NCBI GenBank assembly: GCA_003250235.1
Contig: QKGY01000196.1
Coordinates: forward strand, 1 to 5,472
Direction of reading: 5' to 3'
DNA: 5,472 bases
Source of the DNA: Desulfuromonadaceae bacterium
Lineage (GTDB): Bacteria; Desulfobacterota; Desulfuromonadia; Desulfuromonadales; SZUA-540
The position numbers and the translations under genes are program-made. Shown here in pieces: positions 1 to 5,064 of the stretch (positions are counted from its first letter, which is position 1; every line of letters begins with the position of its first letter). The notes under the pieces were generated by a model. It saw only the letters and a list, made by a program, of their open reading frames with translations. It was not told the origin of the DNA and made no database searches.

Positions 1-107
1 GTACGTTTCCCAACAACCTGACCAACAAGTTCCTGCTCAAGCTCGAGCGCAAGGAACCGTTCAAGGCCGATGCCGGCGCGGCGACGGCACCCAAGGTGAG
101 CTTCTAG
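1..107 (+). CDS. lemA: LemA family protein, C-terminal end (partial)
   Basis: Only the last 34 codons and the TAG stop (105-107) are in the window; the reading frame begins at base 3. The visible tail starts with FPNNL, continues with a Lys/Leu/Phe stretch, and ends in an Ala-rich acidic-to-neutral segment closing with APKVSF. LemA-family proteins typically end this way: a conserved FP-x-N-L segment, a short Phe/Lys stretch, a low-complexity acidic/Ala run, then a PKV-x-F terminus. LemA proteins are usually about 180-200 residues, with one N-terminal membrane segment and a helical bundle outside the membrane; their molecular function is not settled. The stop codon is one base from the start of the next gene, and that gene encodes a TPM-domain protein, the usual LemA neighbour. 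This context supports the call. The N-terminal part cannot be assessed. Confidence 0.85.
   Translation, partial: TFPNNLTNKFLLKLERKEPFKADAGAATAPKVSF
93..100 (+). promoter_or_regulatory. Ribosome binding site for the first TPM gene
   Basis: AAGGTGAG lies inside the last codons of the LemA gene, 8 bases before the ATG at 109. It is close to the consensus AAGGAG and supports that start. It also implies translational coupling with the upstream gene. Confidence 0.6.
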
Positions 108-108
108 G

Positions 109-846
109 ATGAAACCGCTTCGGGCGCTTCTGCCCCTGCTGATATTCCTGCTTTTTTTGACGCCAAAGACGGCCCAGAGTCTGGACGTCCCCCCCTTGCG
201 GGGGCACGTCAACGATTACGCCGGTCTGCTTTCCCCGGAGATGGCGCAGAAAATCGAACGCTTTTTAACCCGTTTTGAACAAAGCGACTCGACCCAGATC
301 GTCGTCCTGACCATCGCCTCGCTTCAGGGGGAGCCCCTGGAGGAGTATTCCCTGCGCGTCGCGGAGCACTGGGGAATCGGCCAGAAGGGCAAGGACAACG
401 GCGCTCTGCTGCTAATCTCCAGGGACGATCGCAAAATGCGCATCGAAGTCGGTTACGGGCTTGAAGGCCGTCTCACCGATCTTCTGTCGGGGCGCATCAT
501 CGATCAGGAGATTCGGCCGCGTTTCCGTCAGGGGGATTTCGATGGCGGCATCGCCGCCGGCGTGACGGCCATGACGGAGGCCGTGCGAGGCGAATACCAA
601 GGGACCGGAAAAACGCGTACCAAGGAACGCCATCCGCTGGGTTTTCTCGCCCTGCTGCTGTTCCTGGGCCCGGGCATGCTTTTTCTGACCGGCGGTCGCA
701 GCCGTCGCGGCATACGGCGCAGCGGCTTCTGGATCGGCGGCCCTCCTTTCGGGGGCGGTGGCTTTGGCGGTGGCGGGTTCGGAGGCGGAGGCTTCAGCGG
801 CGGTGGCGGCGGATTTGGAGGCGGCGGCGCTTCCGGAGGATGGTAG
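109..846 (+). CDS. TPM-domain (YgcG-type) protein with signal peptide and glycine-rich tail
   Basis: The protein has 245 residues. Residues 1-24 form a signal peptide (MKPLR, then a Leu/Phe-rich core, plausible cleavage after AQS). A TPM domain follows at about 32-160, with the family hallmarks NDYAGLLSPE (35-44), a QIVVLTIASL strand (63-72), and the core KDNGALLLISRDDRK...GYGLEG (95-120). A hydrophobic segment at about 177-195 should anchor the protein in the membrane. Beyond it lie a basic patch (RSRRGIRR) and a Gly/Phe tail (about 211-245) ending GGASGGW, a typical ending for this family. The predicted topology puts the TPM domain outside the cytoplasmic membrane. TPM domains are known from the plant thylakoid protein TLP18.3, linked to photosystem II repair, and from bacterial YgcG; the bacterial role is unclear. 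The start is fixed by the ribosome binding site and by its position one base after the LemA stop. It is probably co-transcribed with LemA and the next gene. Confidence 0.9.
   Translation: MKPLRALLPLLIFLLFLTPKTAQSLDVPPLRGHVNDYAGLLSPEMAQKIERFLTRFEQSDSTQIVVLTIASLQGEPLEEYSLRVAEHWGIGQKGKDNGALLLISRDDRKMRIEVGYGLEGRLTDLLSGRIIDQEIRPRFRQGDFDGGIAAGVTAMTEAVRGEYQGTGKTRTKERHPLGFLALLLFLGPGMLFLTGGRSRRGIRRSGFWIGGPPFGGGGFGGGGFGGGGFSGGGGGFGGGGASGGW
740..843 (+). repeat. Gly-rich coding repeat (GGGGF units)
   Basis: The end of the first TPM gene consists of degenerate tandem units encoding GGGGF, repeated about four times and then drifting to SGGGGGF and GGGGASGGW. The DNA is GGC/GGT/GGA-rich with variable third bases, so this is a protein-level repeat rather than a recent DNA duplication. 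Such tails are normal in YgcG-type proteins. Confidence 0.7.
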
Positions 847-872
847 AAAGTCCCCCAGAGCGATCACGGAGG

Positions 873-895
873 GGCCGGGAGCAAAGTTTCCGGCC
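873..895 (+). other. Hairpin between the two TPM genes
   Basis: GGCCGGGAG pairs with TTTCCGGCC across a 5-base CAAAG loop. That gives nine pairs: six GC pairs at the base, then two G-U and one A-U. No T-run follows, so it is not an intrinsic terminator. It may affect mRNA stability or processing between the two genes; that role is inference. Confidence 0.5.
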
Positions 896-896
896 G

Positions 897-909
897 GTCT
901 TCTTAAGAC
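897..909 (+). other. Second small hairpin before the second TPM start
   Basis: GTCTT pairs with AAGAC across a 3-base loop (CTT). It starts one base after the previous hairpin and ends 11 bases before the ATG at 921. It could influence access to the weak ribosome binding site there. The stem is short, so chance is possible. Confidence 0.35.
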
Positions 910-920
910 GGGATAACACG

Positions 921-1550
921 ATGGTTCGAGCAAAAACGTTTTTCACACAAGAGGAGCAGCAGCGCATCGAAGAGGCGGTTCGCCGGGCAGAGGCAAGAAC
1001 CAGCGGAGAGATCGTGCCGATGGTGGTCGACGCCAGCTACGACTACCCGCGATCCGAGATCCTGGGCGGGGTGCTGTTTTCTCTGGCTCTGGCCGTCACG
1101 GTGAGCTGGGCATTCGGCGGCTCGTCGGTCTGGGTTTTTCTTCCGGTGTTCGCCCTCGCCTACTTCCCGTTCAAGCTCCTGATCCGGGCTTTTCCGGGGC
1201 TCAAAAGGCGCCTTATCCATCCCGAAGAAATCCGCGGCGAGGTCGAGGAAAAGGCGCTGGTCTCTTTCGTGGAGCGGGGGCTGCACCACACCCGCGATGA
1301 AACCGGGGTTTTGATCCTGATCTCCCTGTTCGAGCGCCGCGTCCACGTTCTGGCGGACCGCGGCATCCACACCAAGGTGCCCTCCCAGGCCTGGGAAGAG
1401 ATCGTTTCCCGGGTCACCGAAGGCATCCGTCGCGGAAACGCCTGCGAGGCTCTGTGCGCCGCCATCGGTCGCTGCGCCGATCTGCTCGAGGAGCATTTTC
1501 CGCGCAAGGCGGACGACAGCAACGAGCTTCCCGACCTGATTCTCGACTGA
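921..1550 (+). CDS. TPM-domain membrane protein, second copy in the cassette
   Basis: The protein has 209 residues from the ATG at 921. A TPM-domain first half (about 7-40, with RIEEAVRRAEARTSGEIVPMVV) is followed by two hydrophobic segments (about 47-64 and 70-88). The domain then continues (about 108-195) with ETGVLILISLFERRVHVLADRGI, which matches the TPM core strand pattern. This is the split architecture of the predicted membrane proteins that sit beside YgcG-type genes. There is no signal peptide and no Gly-rich tail, so the soluble parts probably face the cytoplasm. The frame stays open back to an ATG at 840 that overlaps the previous stop. I prefer 921 because MVRAKTFFTQEE is where family homology begins; the extra 27 residues are charged, low in hydrophobicity, and would be encoded by the hairpin region. 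The ribosome site at 921 is weak (CGGGA at about 909-913). Its partner is presumably the upstream TPM/LemA pair. Confidence 0.85.
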   Translation: MVRAKTFFTQEEQQRIEEAVRRAEARTSGEIVPMVVDASYDYPRSEILGGVLFSLALAVTVSWAFGGSSVWVFLPVFALAYFPFKLLIRAFPGLKRRLIHPEEIRGEVEEKALVSFVERGLHHTRDETGVLILISLFERRVHVLADRGIHTKVPSQAWEEIVSRVTEGIRRGNACEALCAAIGRCADLLEEHFPRKADDSNELPDLILD

Positions 1551-1558
1551 ATCCCTTT

Positions 1559-2809
1559 TCAGCCCTCCCGAAGCACTTCCCGGTAAAAATCGAGGCCACG
1601 CGGCCCGCCGGGCCAGTGGCGCTGCAGCAGGGTGTAGGTACGGCTGGCCCGTACCTCCTGCGCCAGCATCCGCTCGGCCAGTCGAAGCTGTCTGTTGTCT
1701 TTCCCGTAAACCTTTCGCAGCACGGAACGTATCCGCGAGTAATTCTGTACCAGCGGCAGGGAGCGCGTTTTGCGGTGGGCTGCCAGAAATTGCCGACCCC
1801 GTTCGCTGAACCCCAGCACATGCAGATAGAGGGGACCGGCATTCAGAAAGGAGTCCATCTCCTCGGCCCGCACCTCGTTGAGCACATAGCAGAGCAGACG
1901 CTGAATACGGGTCCGGGTGAACTGACGCGACTTGACGCCGTCAACCAGTTCCGCGTATCCCTCGCTGCACTCCGCCGCGGCAAACAGCCGCTCTTCGATT
2001 CCGGCATCGACCTGATAGATTCCCCGCAGGGTTTCGGCGCCACGTAAAATCCGCGCCAAAAGCAGGCGATGCAGACAGTCAAGGTCCAGGCAGCAGCCCT
2101 GCTCCAGAGCCTGACGCAGAGGGCCACAAGAACCTTCCGGCACAAACGCCCCGAAGGGTTTCCCGTCGCGGATCATCCGCCGAATACCCGTAGCACTGGC
2201 AATCCCCGCCACCGCCTCTTCCTCATGATACCCGGCCCCGACCCGCTGCAGGGTCAATGGGCGCATAGAGCTGTTGTGGCTCCTGAGGGCCCTGAGGTAG
2301 GCGAGGCCGAGGATGTTGTTGGCCCCTCCCAGAATCCCGGTGTAATCCTCTTCGGGCGCCATCTCGGCAGCCACCCGGGTCCGGGCCAGGGGATAGCTGA
2401 GGCCCTGGCGCAGCAGCGCAGCCGTCGCCTCGGAAATCTCCCCGTCCCGTTCCCAAAGAAAAGCAGCGCACCGCTGCAGGGCAGCAAGATCCCCCGATTC
2501 GCTGCCGAAACACAGGCTCTCCACCCCGCCGAGAGCATCCAGGGCCCGGACCGCCCCCGACGCGAACTGAGGGGCGCTGTTACAGGCCCAGGGCAAAGGA
2601 AGTTCGATCACCAAATCCACCCCCGCGGCCAGGGCCATTTGCGCCCGCACCCATTTGTCGACCAGGGCCGGCTCGCCGCGCTGCAGAAAATGCCCGCTCA
2701 TCACGGCTACGGCCACATCGGCCCCGGAGAGTTCCAGGCTGTGACGCAGGTGATGAAGATGACCGTTATGGAAGGGATTGTATTCGGTGATCAGGCCGAC
2801 GGCGCGCAT
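1559..2809 (-). CDS. tmcAL: tRNA(Met) cytidine acetate ligase TmcAL (formerly UPF0348/YlbM)
   Basis: The protein has 416 residues, close to the 415 or so of Bacillus subtilis YlbM. TmcAL activates acetate with ATP and acetylates the wobble cytidine (C34) of elongator tRNA-Met, supporting accurate AUG decoding in the cytoplasm. The N-terminus GLITEYNPFHNGH (5-17) carries the HxGH nucleotidyltransferase motif. It is followed by VMSGHFLQRGEPALVDKW (36-53), VDLVIELP (64-71) and CFGSE (100-104), all family signatures. GANNILGLAYLRAL (162-175) and SATGIRRMI (205-213) complete the ATP/acetyl-adenylate-forming part. The rest is the helical C-terminal domain. It is the last gene of the serB operon and starts 5 bases after the sfsA stop; its ribosome site is weak (TGGAA inside the sfsA end), consistent with translational coupling. 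Its end faces the second TPM gene across 8 bases. Confidence 0.9.
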   Translation of the reverse strand: MRAVGLITEYNPFHNGHLHHLRHSLELSGADVAVAVMSGHFLQRGEPALVDKWVRAQMALAAGVDLVIELPLPWACNSAPQFASGAVRALDALGGVESLCFGSESGDLAALQRCAAFLWERDGEISEATAALLRQGLSYPLARTRVAAEMAPEEDYTGILGGANNILGLAYLRALRSHNSSMRPLTLQRVGAGYHEEEAVAGIASATGIRRMIRDGKPFGAFVPEGSCGPLRQALEQGCCLDLDCLHRLLLARILRGAETLRGIYQVDAGIEERLFAAAECSEGYAELVDGVKSRQFTRTRIQRLLCYVLNEVRAEEMDSFLNAGPLYLHVLGFSERGRQFLAAHRKTRSLPLVQNYSRIRSVLRKVYGKDNRQLRLAERMLAQEVRASRTYTLLQRHWPGGPRGLDFYREVLREG

Positions 2810-2814
2810 GGGGA

Positions 2815-3510
2815 TTATTCCAGTACTACGGGCAGACGCACGCCGATGCTGTTCTCTTCAGGACTCACCCGGCTGCGATAGGCCATGACTTCCACGCCGC
2901 TTACGGCAGCCTGGCGCAACAGCCGCCCGTATTCGGGATCGATGACATCGGCCGGGGTGAACGCCCGGGCCTCGCCGCGCTGGACCAGAAAGAAGATGAC
3001 GGCGCGATAGCCGATGCGGCGGGCCGCCATCAGTTCGCGCAGATGCTTCTGCCCCCGTGTGGTGACCGCATCGGGGAAACAGGCAACATCGGCGGAGCAG
3101 CACAGGGTGACGTTTTTTACCTCCACGAGAACCTTTTCCTGACCCTTCTCCAGCAGAAAATCGATCCGGCTCGCCCCGAAAGGAAATTCAGGCGTGACGG
3201 CATAGCCTTCCAGACCGGCGATGGTGCCATTGCGCAGCCCTTCCTCCACCACCCGGTTGGTGCGGTGGGTGTGGGTATCGACCCAGTGGCCGTTGACGGC
3301 AATCAGCTCCAAGGTGTACTTCAGCTTACGCTCGGGGTTATCCGAATTGGAAATCAGCACGGGGTGCCCCGGCACGGCGCACTGCTTCATGCTGCCGGTG
3401 TTAGGGGTATGGGCGGTCACCACGGTCCCGTCGGCCAGCTCGACATCGGCTAGGAACCGCTTGTAGCGCCGCACAAGGCGGCCCTCGACGAGAGGGCCGG
3501 GAAGTTTCAT
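2815..3510 (-). CDS. sfsA: SfsA family DNA/RNA nuclease (sugar fermentation stimulation protein)
   Basis: The protein has 231 residues (E. coli SfsA has about 234) and appears complete. It shows the N-terminal OB-like segment RLVRRYKRFLADVEL (11-25) and HTPNTGSM (34-41). The nuclease core of PD-(D/E)XK type follows: SRIDFLL (114-120, D117) and VEVKNVTL (129-136, E130 and K132). The conserved FPDAVTTRGQKHLREL (145-160) comes next. The family was named for an E. coli maltose-metabolism phenotype and was later described as a nucleic-acid nuclease; its physiological role is uncertain. All expected catalytic residues are present. The ATG overlaps the serB stop as ATGA, so translation is probably coupled to serB. 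No strong separate ribosome site is visible. Confidence 0.92.
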   Translation of the reverse strand: MKLPGPLVEGRLVRRYKRFLADVELADGTVVTAHTPNTGSMKQCAVPGHPVLISNSDNPERKLKYTLELIAVNGHWVDTHTHRTNRVVEEGLRNGTIAGLEGYAVTPEFPFGASRIDFLLEKGQEKVLVEVKNVTLCCSADVACFPDAVTTRGQKHLRELMAARRIGYRAVIFFLVQRGEARAFTPADVIDPEYGRLLRQAAVSGVEVMAYRSRVSPEENSIGVRLPVVLE

Positions 3511-4703
3511 GAATCGATCTCGGCCATCTCCCGTTCGGAGAGGCCGAGCAGATAGAGGATGGAATCGAGGCTCTGCTGGTTGATATGGTAGTCCGCCTGC
3601 TCCCTCACCCGGGCTTTGGCGTTGAAGGCGATGCCCAGCCCGGCCTTGCCGAGCATCGGCAGGTCATTGGCCCCGTCACCGATCGCCACCACCTGATCGA
3701 GGGTGATGCCTTCCTGATGGGCGATCTCCTCGAGAAGCTGCGCCTTTCGGGCTCCGTCGACAATCTCCCCCTGAACGCCTCCGGTCACCACGCCGTCGGC
3801 GATCTCCAGTTCGTTGGCGTAGGCATAATCGAGGCCCAGTTCGGTCTTGAGCCGATCGGTGAAAAACTTAAACCCTCCCGAGATGACCGCGGTGCGGAAC
3901 CCCAGACGCTTGAGGATGCGCACCAGGGTCTTGGCCCCGGGGGTGAAGGGGATGTTGCGATAGACCTGCTCCAGCGCATCGACCGAAAGCCCCTTGAGCA
4001 GAGCCACCCGCTCGCGCAGGGCGCCCTGGAAGTCAAGTTCCCCGTTCATGGCGCGCCGGGTGATCTCGGCGACCTGATCGCCCACCCCGGCCAGTCGGGC
4101 CAACTCGTCGATGACCTCGATGCGGATGAGGGTGGAGTCCATATCCATGACCACCAGACGCTTGGCCCGGCGGTACAGGCTCTCGCGCTGTACGGCCACA
4201 TCCACCCCGAGACTGGCCCCGACCCGAAGCAGCTTACGGGTCATGGCTTTAACATCCAGTTCCGGCGGGGTGGTGATGAGAAACTCCACGCAGCGCAACT
4301 GCCCCTGGGTCAGCTTGGAGATCCGTTCGATATTGACCTGATGGTCGGCCAGTATCCGCGAGACCCGCGCCAGAGAGATGGCGTTGACTTCTGCGCCGAG
4401 GATGGTGACCACGTAGCCATGCTTGGTGGTGCGCCTCCGGTAGTCCGACTCCGACAGCACCTGGAAATCCAGGTCGAGGCCGAGCTCCTTCGCCAGAAAA
4501 AGCAGATCCTTGATCAGCGGTTTCTGGTCACTCTCCCCGGTGGGGAAATCGATCAGCACCGAGAAGGAAAGCAGCGTATGCGTGACCGTCTGTTCAATAT
4601 CGCGAATGCGCGCACCGGCTGCGGCAATATTGCCGGTGACCGCCGCAACGATGCCAGGCTTGTCCTGCCCGGTCATGGTAACGAGAACCATTTTACGATC
4701 CAT
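3507..4703 (-). CDS. serB: Phosphoserine phosphatase SerB with two N-terminal ACT domains
   Basis: The protein has 398 residues. SerB hydrolyses O-phospho-L-serine to L-serine, the last step of serine synthesis in the cytoplasm. Residues about 5-85 and 97-170 look like two ACT domains (VLVTMTGQDKPGIVAAVTG; YVVTILGAEVNAISLARVSRIL), which in related long SerB proteins bind amino acids, probably serine, for feedback control. The C-terminal part is a HAD phosphatase. Motif I is DMDST (187-191), with nucleophile D187 and acid/base D189. E196 and the R217 region form the cap/substrate site. Motif II is the serine in VISGGF (S275), followed by the catalytic lysine in GARKAQLL (K320). Motif III is GDGANDLPM (342-350). 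All key residues are present, so the enzyme should be active. It is the first gene of the serB-sfsA-tmcAL operon, with a strong ribosome site and a promoter just upstream. Confidence 0.95.
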   Translation of the reverse strand: MDRKMVLVTMTGQDKPGIVAAVTGNIAAAGARIRDIEQTVTHTLLSFSVLIDFPTGESDQKPLIKDLLFLAKELGLDLDFQVLSESDYRRRTTKHGYVVTILGAEVNAISLARVSRILADHQVNIERISKLTQGQLRCVEFLITTPPELDVKAMTRKLLRVGASLGVDVAVQRESLYRRAKRLVVMDMDSTLIRIEVIDELARLAGVGDQVAEITRRAMNGELDFQGALRERVALLKGLSVDALEQVYRNIPFTPGAKTLVRILKRLGFRTAVISGGFKFFTDRLKTELGLDYAYANELEIADGVVTGGVQGEIVDGARKAQLLEEIAHQEGITLDQVVAIGDGANDLPMLGKAGLGIAFNAKARVREQADYHINQQSLDSILYLLGLSEREMAEIDS

Positions 4704-4707
4704 AAGG

Positions 4708-4714
4708 CACCTCT
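4708..4714 (-). promoter_or_regulatory. Ribosome binding site of serB
   Basis: On the minus strand AGAGGTG ends 4 bases before the ATG at 4703. It is a good match to AGGAGGTG and fixes this start. Confidence 0.65.
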
Positions 4715-4729
4715 TTGAAAAATGGCGGT

Positions 4730-4758
4730 ATTCTACCCATAAAGGGCTCCCCCTGCAA
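4730..4758 (-). promoter_or_regulatory. Probable sigma70-type promoter of the serB operon
   Basis: Read on the minus strand, the -10 is TAGAAT (4735-4730, 5 of 6 consensus bases) and the -35 is TTGCAG (4758-4753, 3 of 6), with a 17-base spacer. The transcript would start near 4723 and leave a short leader of about 20 nt. Position and spacing are right, but the -35 is weak. Confidence 0.45.
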
Positions 4759-4790
4759 CCCCAGAAACAACCCTGCTCGGGCGGATTTTT

Positions 4791-4823
4791 TCTTAAAATT
4801 CCTCTCTTAAAAATTGCAAACTC
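4791..4823 (+). promoter_or_regulatory. AT-rich tract with direct repeat, possible UP element
   Basis: TCTTAAAATT (4791-4800) and TCTTAAAAATT (4805-4815) form a direct repeat with a 14-base period. The second copy lies about 48-58 bases upstream of the predicted start near 4863, where an UP element contacts the RNA polymerase alpha subunits. The stretch stands out against the GC-rich surroundings. Confidence 0.35.
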
Positions 4824-4827
4824 GGTA

Positions 4828-4856
4828 TTGACCTTTTCCTATCTTCTTGATAGAGT
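4828..4856 (+). promoter_or_regulatory. Sigma70-like promoter directed towards the acyl-CoA ligase
   Basis: The -35 is TTGACC (4828-4833, 5 of 6 consensus bases), with an optimal 17-base spacer before TAGAGT (4851-4856, 4 of 6). The predicted start is near 4863. An AT-rich tract lies upstream and a palindromic operator overlaps the start. It is the best promoter match seen in the intergenic region. Confidence 0.6.
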
Positions 4857-4862
4857 AAATAC

Positions 4863-4879
4863 AACTGGTCAGACCAAAC
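4863..4879 (+). promoter_or_regulatory. FadR-like (GntR-family) operator
   Basis: A perfect 11-base palindrome, TGGTCAGACCA (4866-4876), sits in the context AACTGGTCAGACCAAAC. It closely resembles the E. coli FadR site, whose core is CTGGTCnGACC, and fits the general TGGT-N3-ACCA site of the FadR subfamily (FadR, PdhR, LldR). It lies directly on the predicted transcription start, where a bound repressor would block initiation. The downstream gene is an acyl-CoA ligase, which agrees with fatty-acid control. The regulator is not in this window, so which family member binds is inference. Confidence 0.6.
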
Positions 4880-4911
4880 CGTTGACCAACAACACATACC
4901 TCCTTCCTTTT

Positions 4912-4952
4912 GCGCACTTGCCTCTCTCTCCTAGCAGGTGCGCTTTTTTTTT
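4912..4952 (+). terminator. Strong intrinsic terminator
   Basis: GCGCACTTGC (4912-4921) pairs with GCAGGTGCGC (4934-4943) in a 10-base-pair stem with one G-U pair and a 12-base CT-rich loop. Nine Ts follow (4944-4952). The T-run is only on the + strand side, so it does not serve the minus-strand genes. There is no + strand gene upstream in the 361-base gap, so it must end a transcript started inside the gap. Confidence 0.85.
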
Positions 4953-5064
4953 GCCCAGAGCGGATCATTTCTGCGTTCCCAACGAGGGACTACCCAAAAC
5001 GACATTTTTAGGCCATAATGCGCCCTTTCAATGCCATTTTCACTCGGACGAAAGGAATCCCTCC
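4953..5064 (+). promoter_or_regulatory. Leader region of the acyl-CoA ligase with a weak second promoter
   Basis: CATAAT (5014-5019) matches a -10 in 5 of 6 bases; 17 bases upstream is TACCCA (4991-4996), only 3 of 6 for a -35. If used, transcription would start near 5026 and give a leader of about 40 nt that avoids the terminator. The rest of the stretch shows no other structured element. Confidence 0.3.
5051..5056 (+). promoter_or_regulatory. Ribosome binding site of the acyl-CoA ligase
   Basis: AAAGGA lies 8 bases before the ATG at 5065, normal strength and spacing. It decides this start. It can pair with the pyrimidine stretch at 4904-4912. Confidence 0.65.

Larger units (their letters stand above)
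4863..4952 (+). ncRNA. Predicted ~90-nt short transcript (small RNA or attenuated leader)
   Basis: The region is bounded by the predicted start of the FadR-site promoter and by an intrinsic terminator ending in nine Ts. No convincing ORF is seen within it. The 5' part can form a 6-pair hairpin (TGGTCA 4866-4871 with TGACCA 4883-4888). A pyrimidine-rich single-stranded stretch follows (CCTCCTTCCTTTT, 4899-4911), containing a sequence complementary to Shine-Dalgarno sites. The terminator hairpin comes last, with a CT-rich loop. The architecture (5' hairpin, unpaired seed, terminator with U-tail) is that of a trans-acting small RNA. The alternative is a leader of the acyl-CoA ligase mRNA with an attenuator. 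No known RNA family is recognised. Confidence 0.4.

Noticed and set aside
740..843. Gly-rich tandem DNA as a possible CRISPR or satellite repeat
   Set aside because: The units are in frame, encode GGGGF with variable third bases, have no spacers, and match the normal tail of YgcG-type proteins.
412..933. - strand open frame opposite the first TPM gene
   Set aside because: Its Ala/Thr/Ser repeats are just the complement of the Gly-rich coding tail; the TPM protein on the + strand is clearly real.
2069..2881. + strand open frame of 270 codons opposite tmcAL and the end of sfsA
   Set aside because: It spans two real genes on the other strand, has low-complexity Pro/Gly/Arg/His-rich content, and has no family features.
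3585..4718. Long + strand open frame of 377 codons opposite serB
   Set aside because: The opposite strand encodes a complete SerB with all catalytic motifs. The + strand product has no recognisable domain and is a typical GC-rich antisense shadow.
4768..4797. Possible terminator from CCC-TGCTC-GGG followed by a T-rich run
   Set aside because: The stem would have only three pairs and is separated from the Ts by several bases, so it is too weak to be an intrinsic terminator.
4912..4943. The terminator hairpin as a bidirectional terminator for minus-strand transcripts
   Set aside because: On the minus strand the stem is followed by an A/G-rich stretch, not a U-run, and serB reads away from it.
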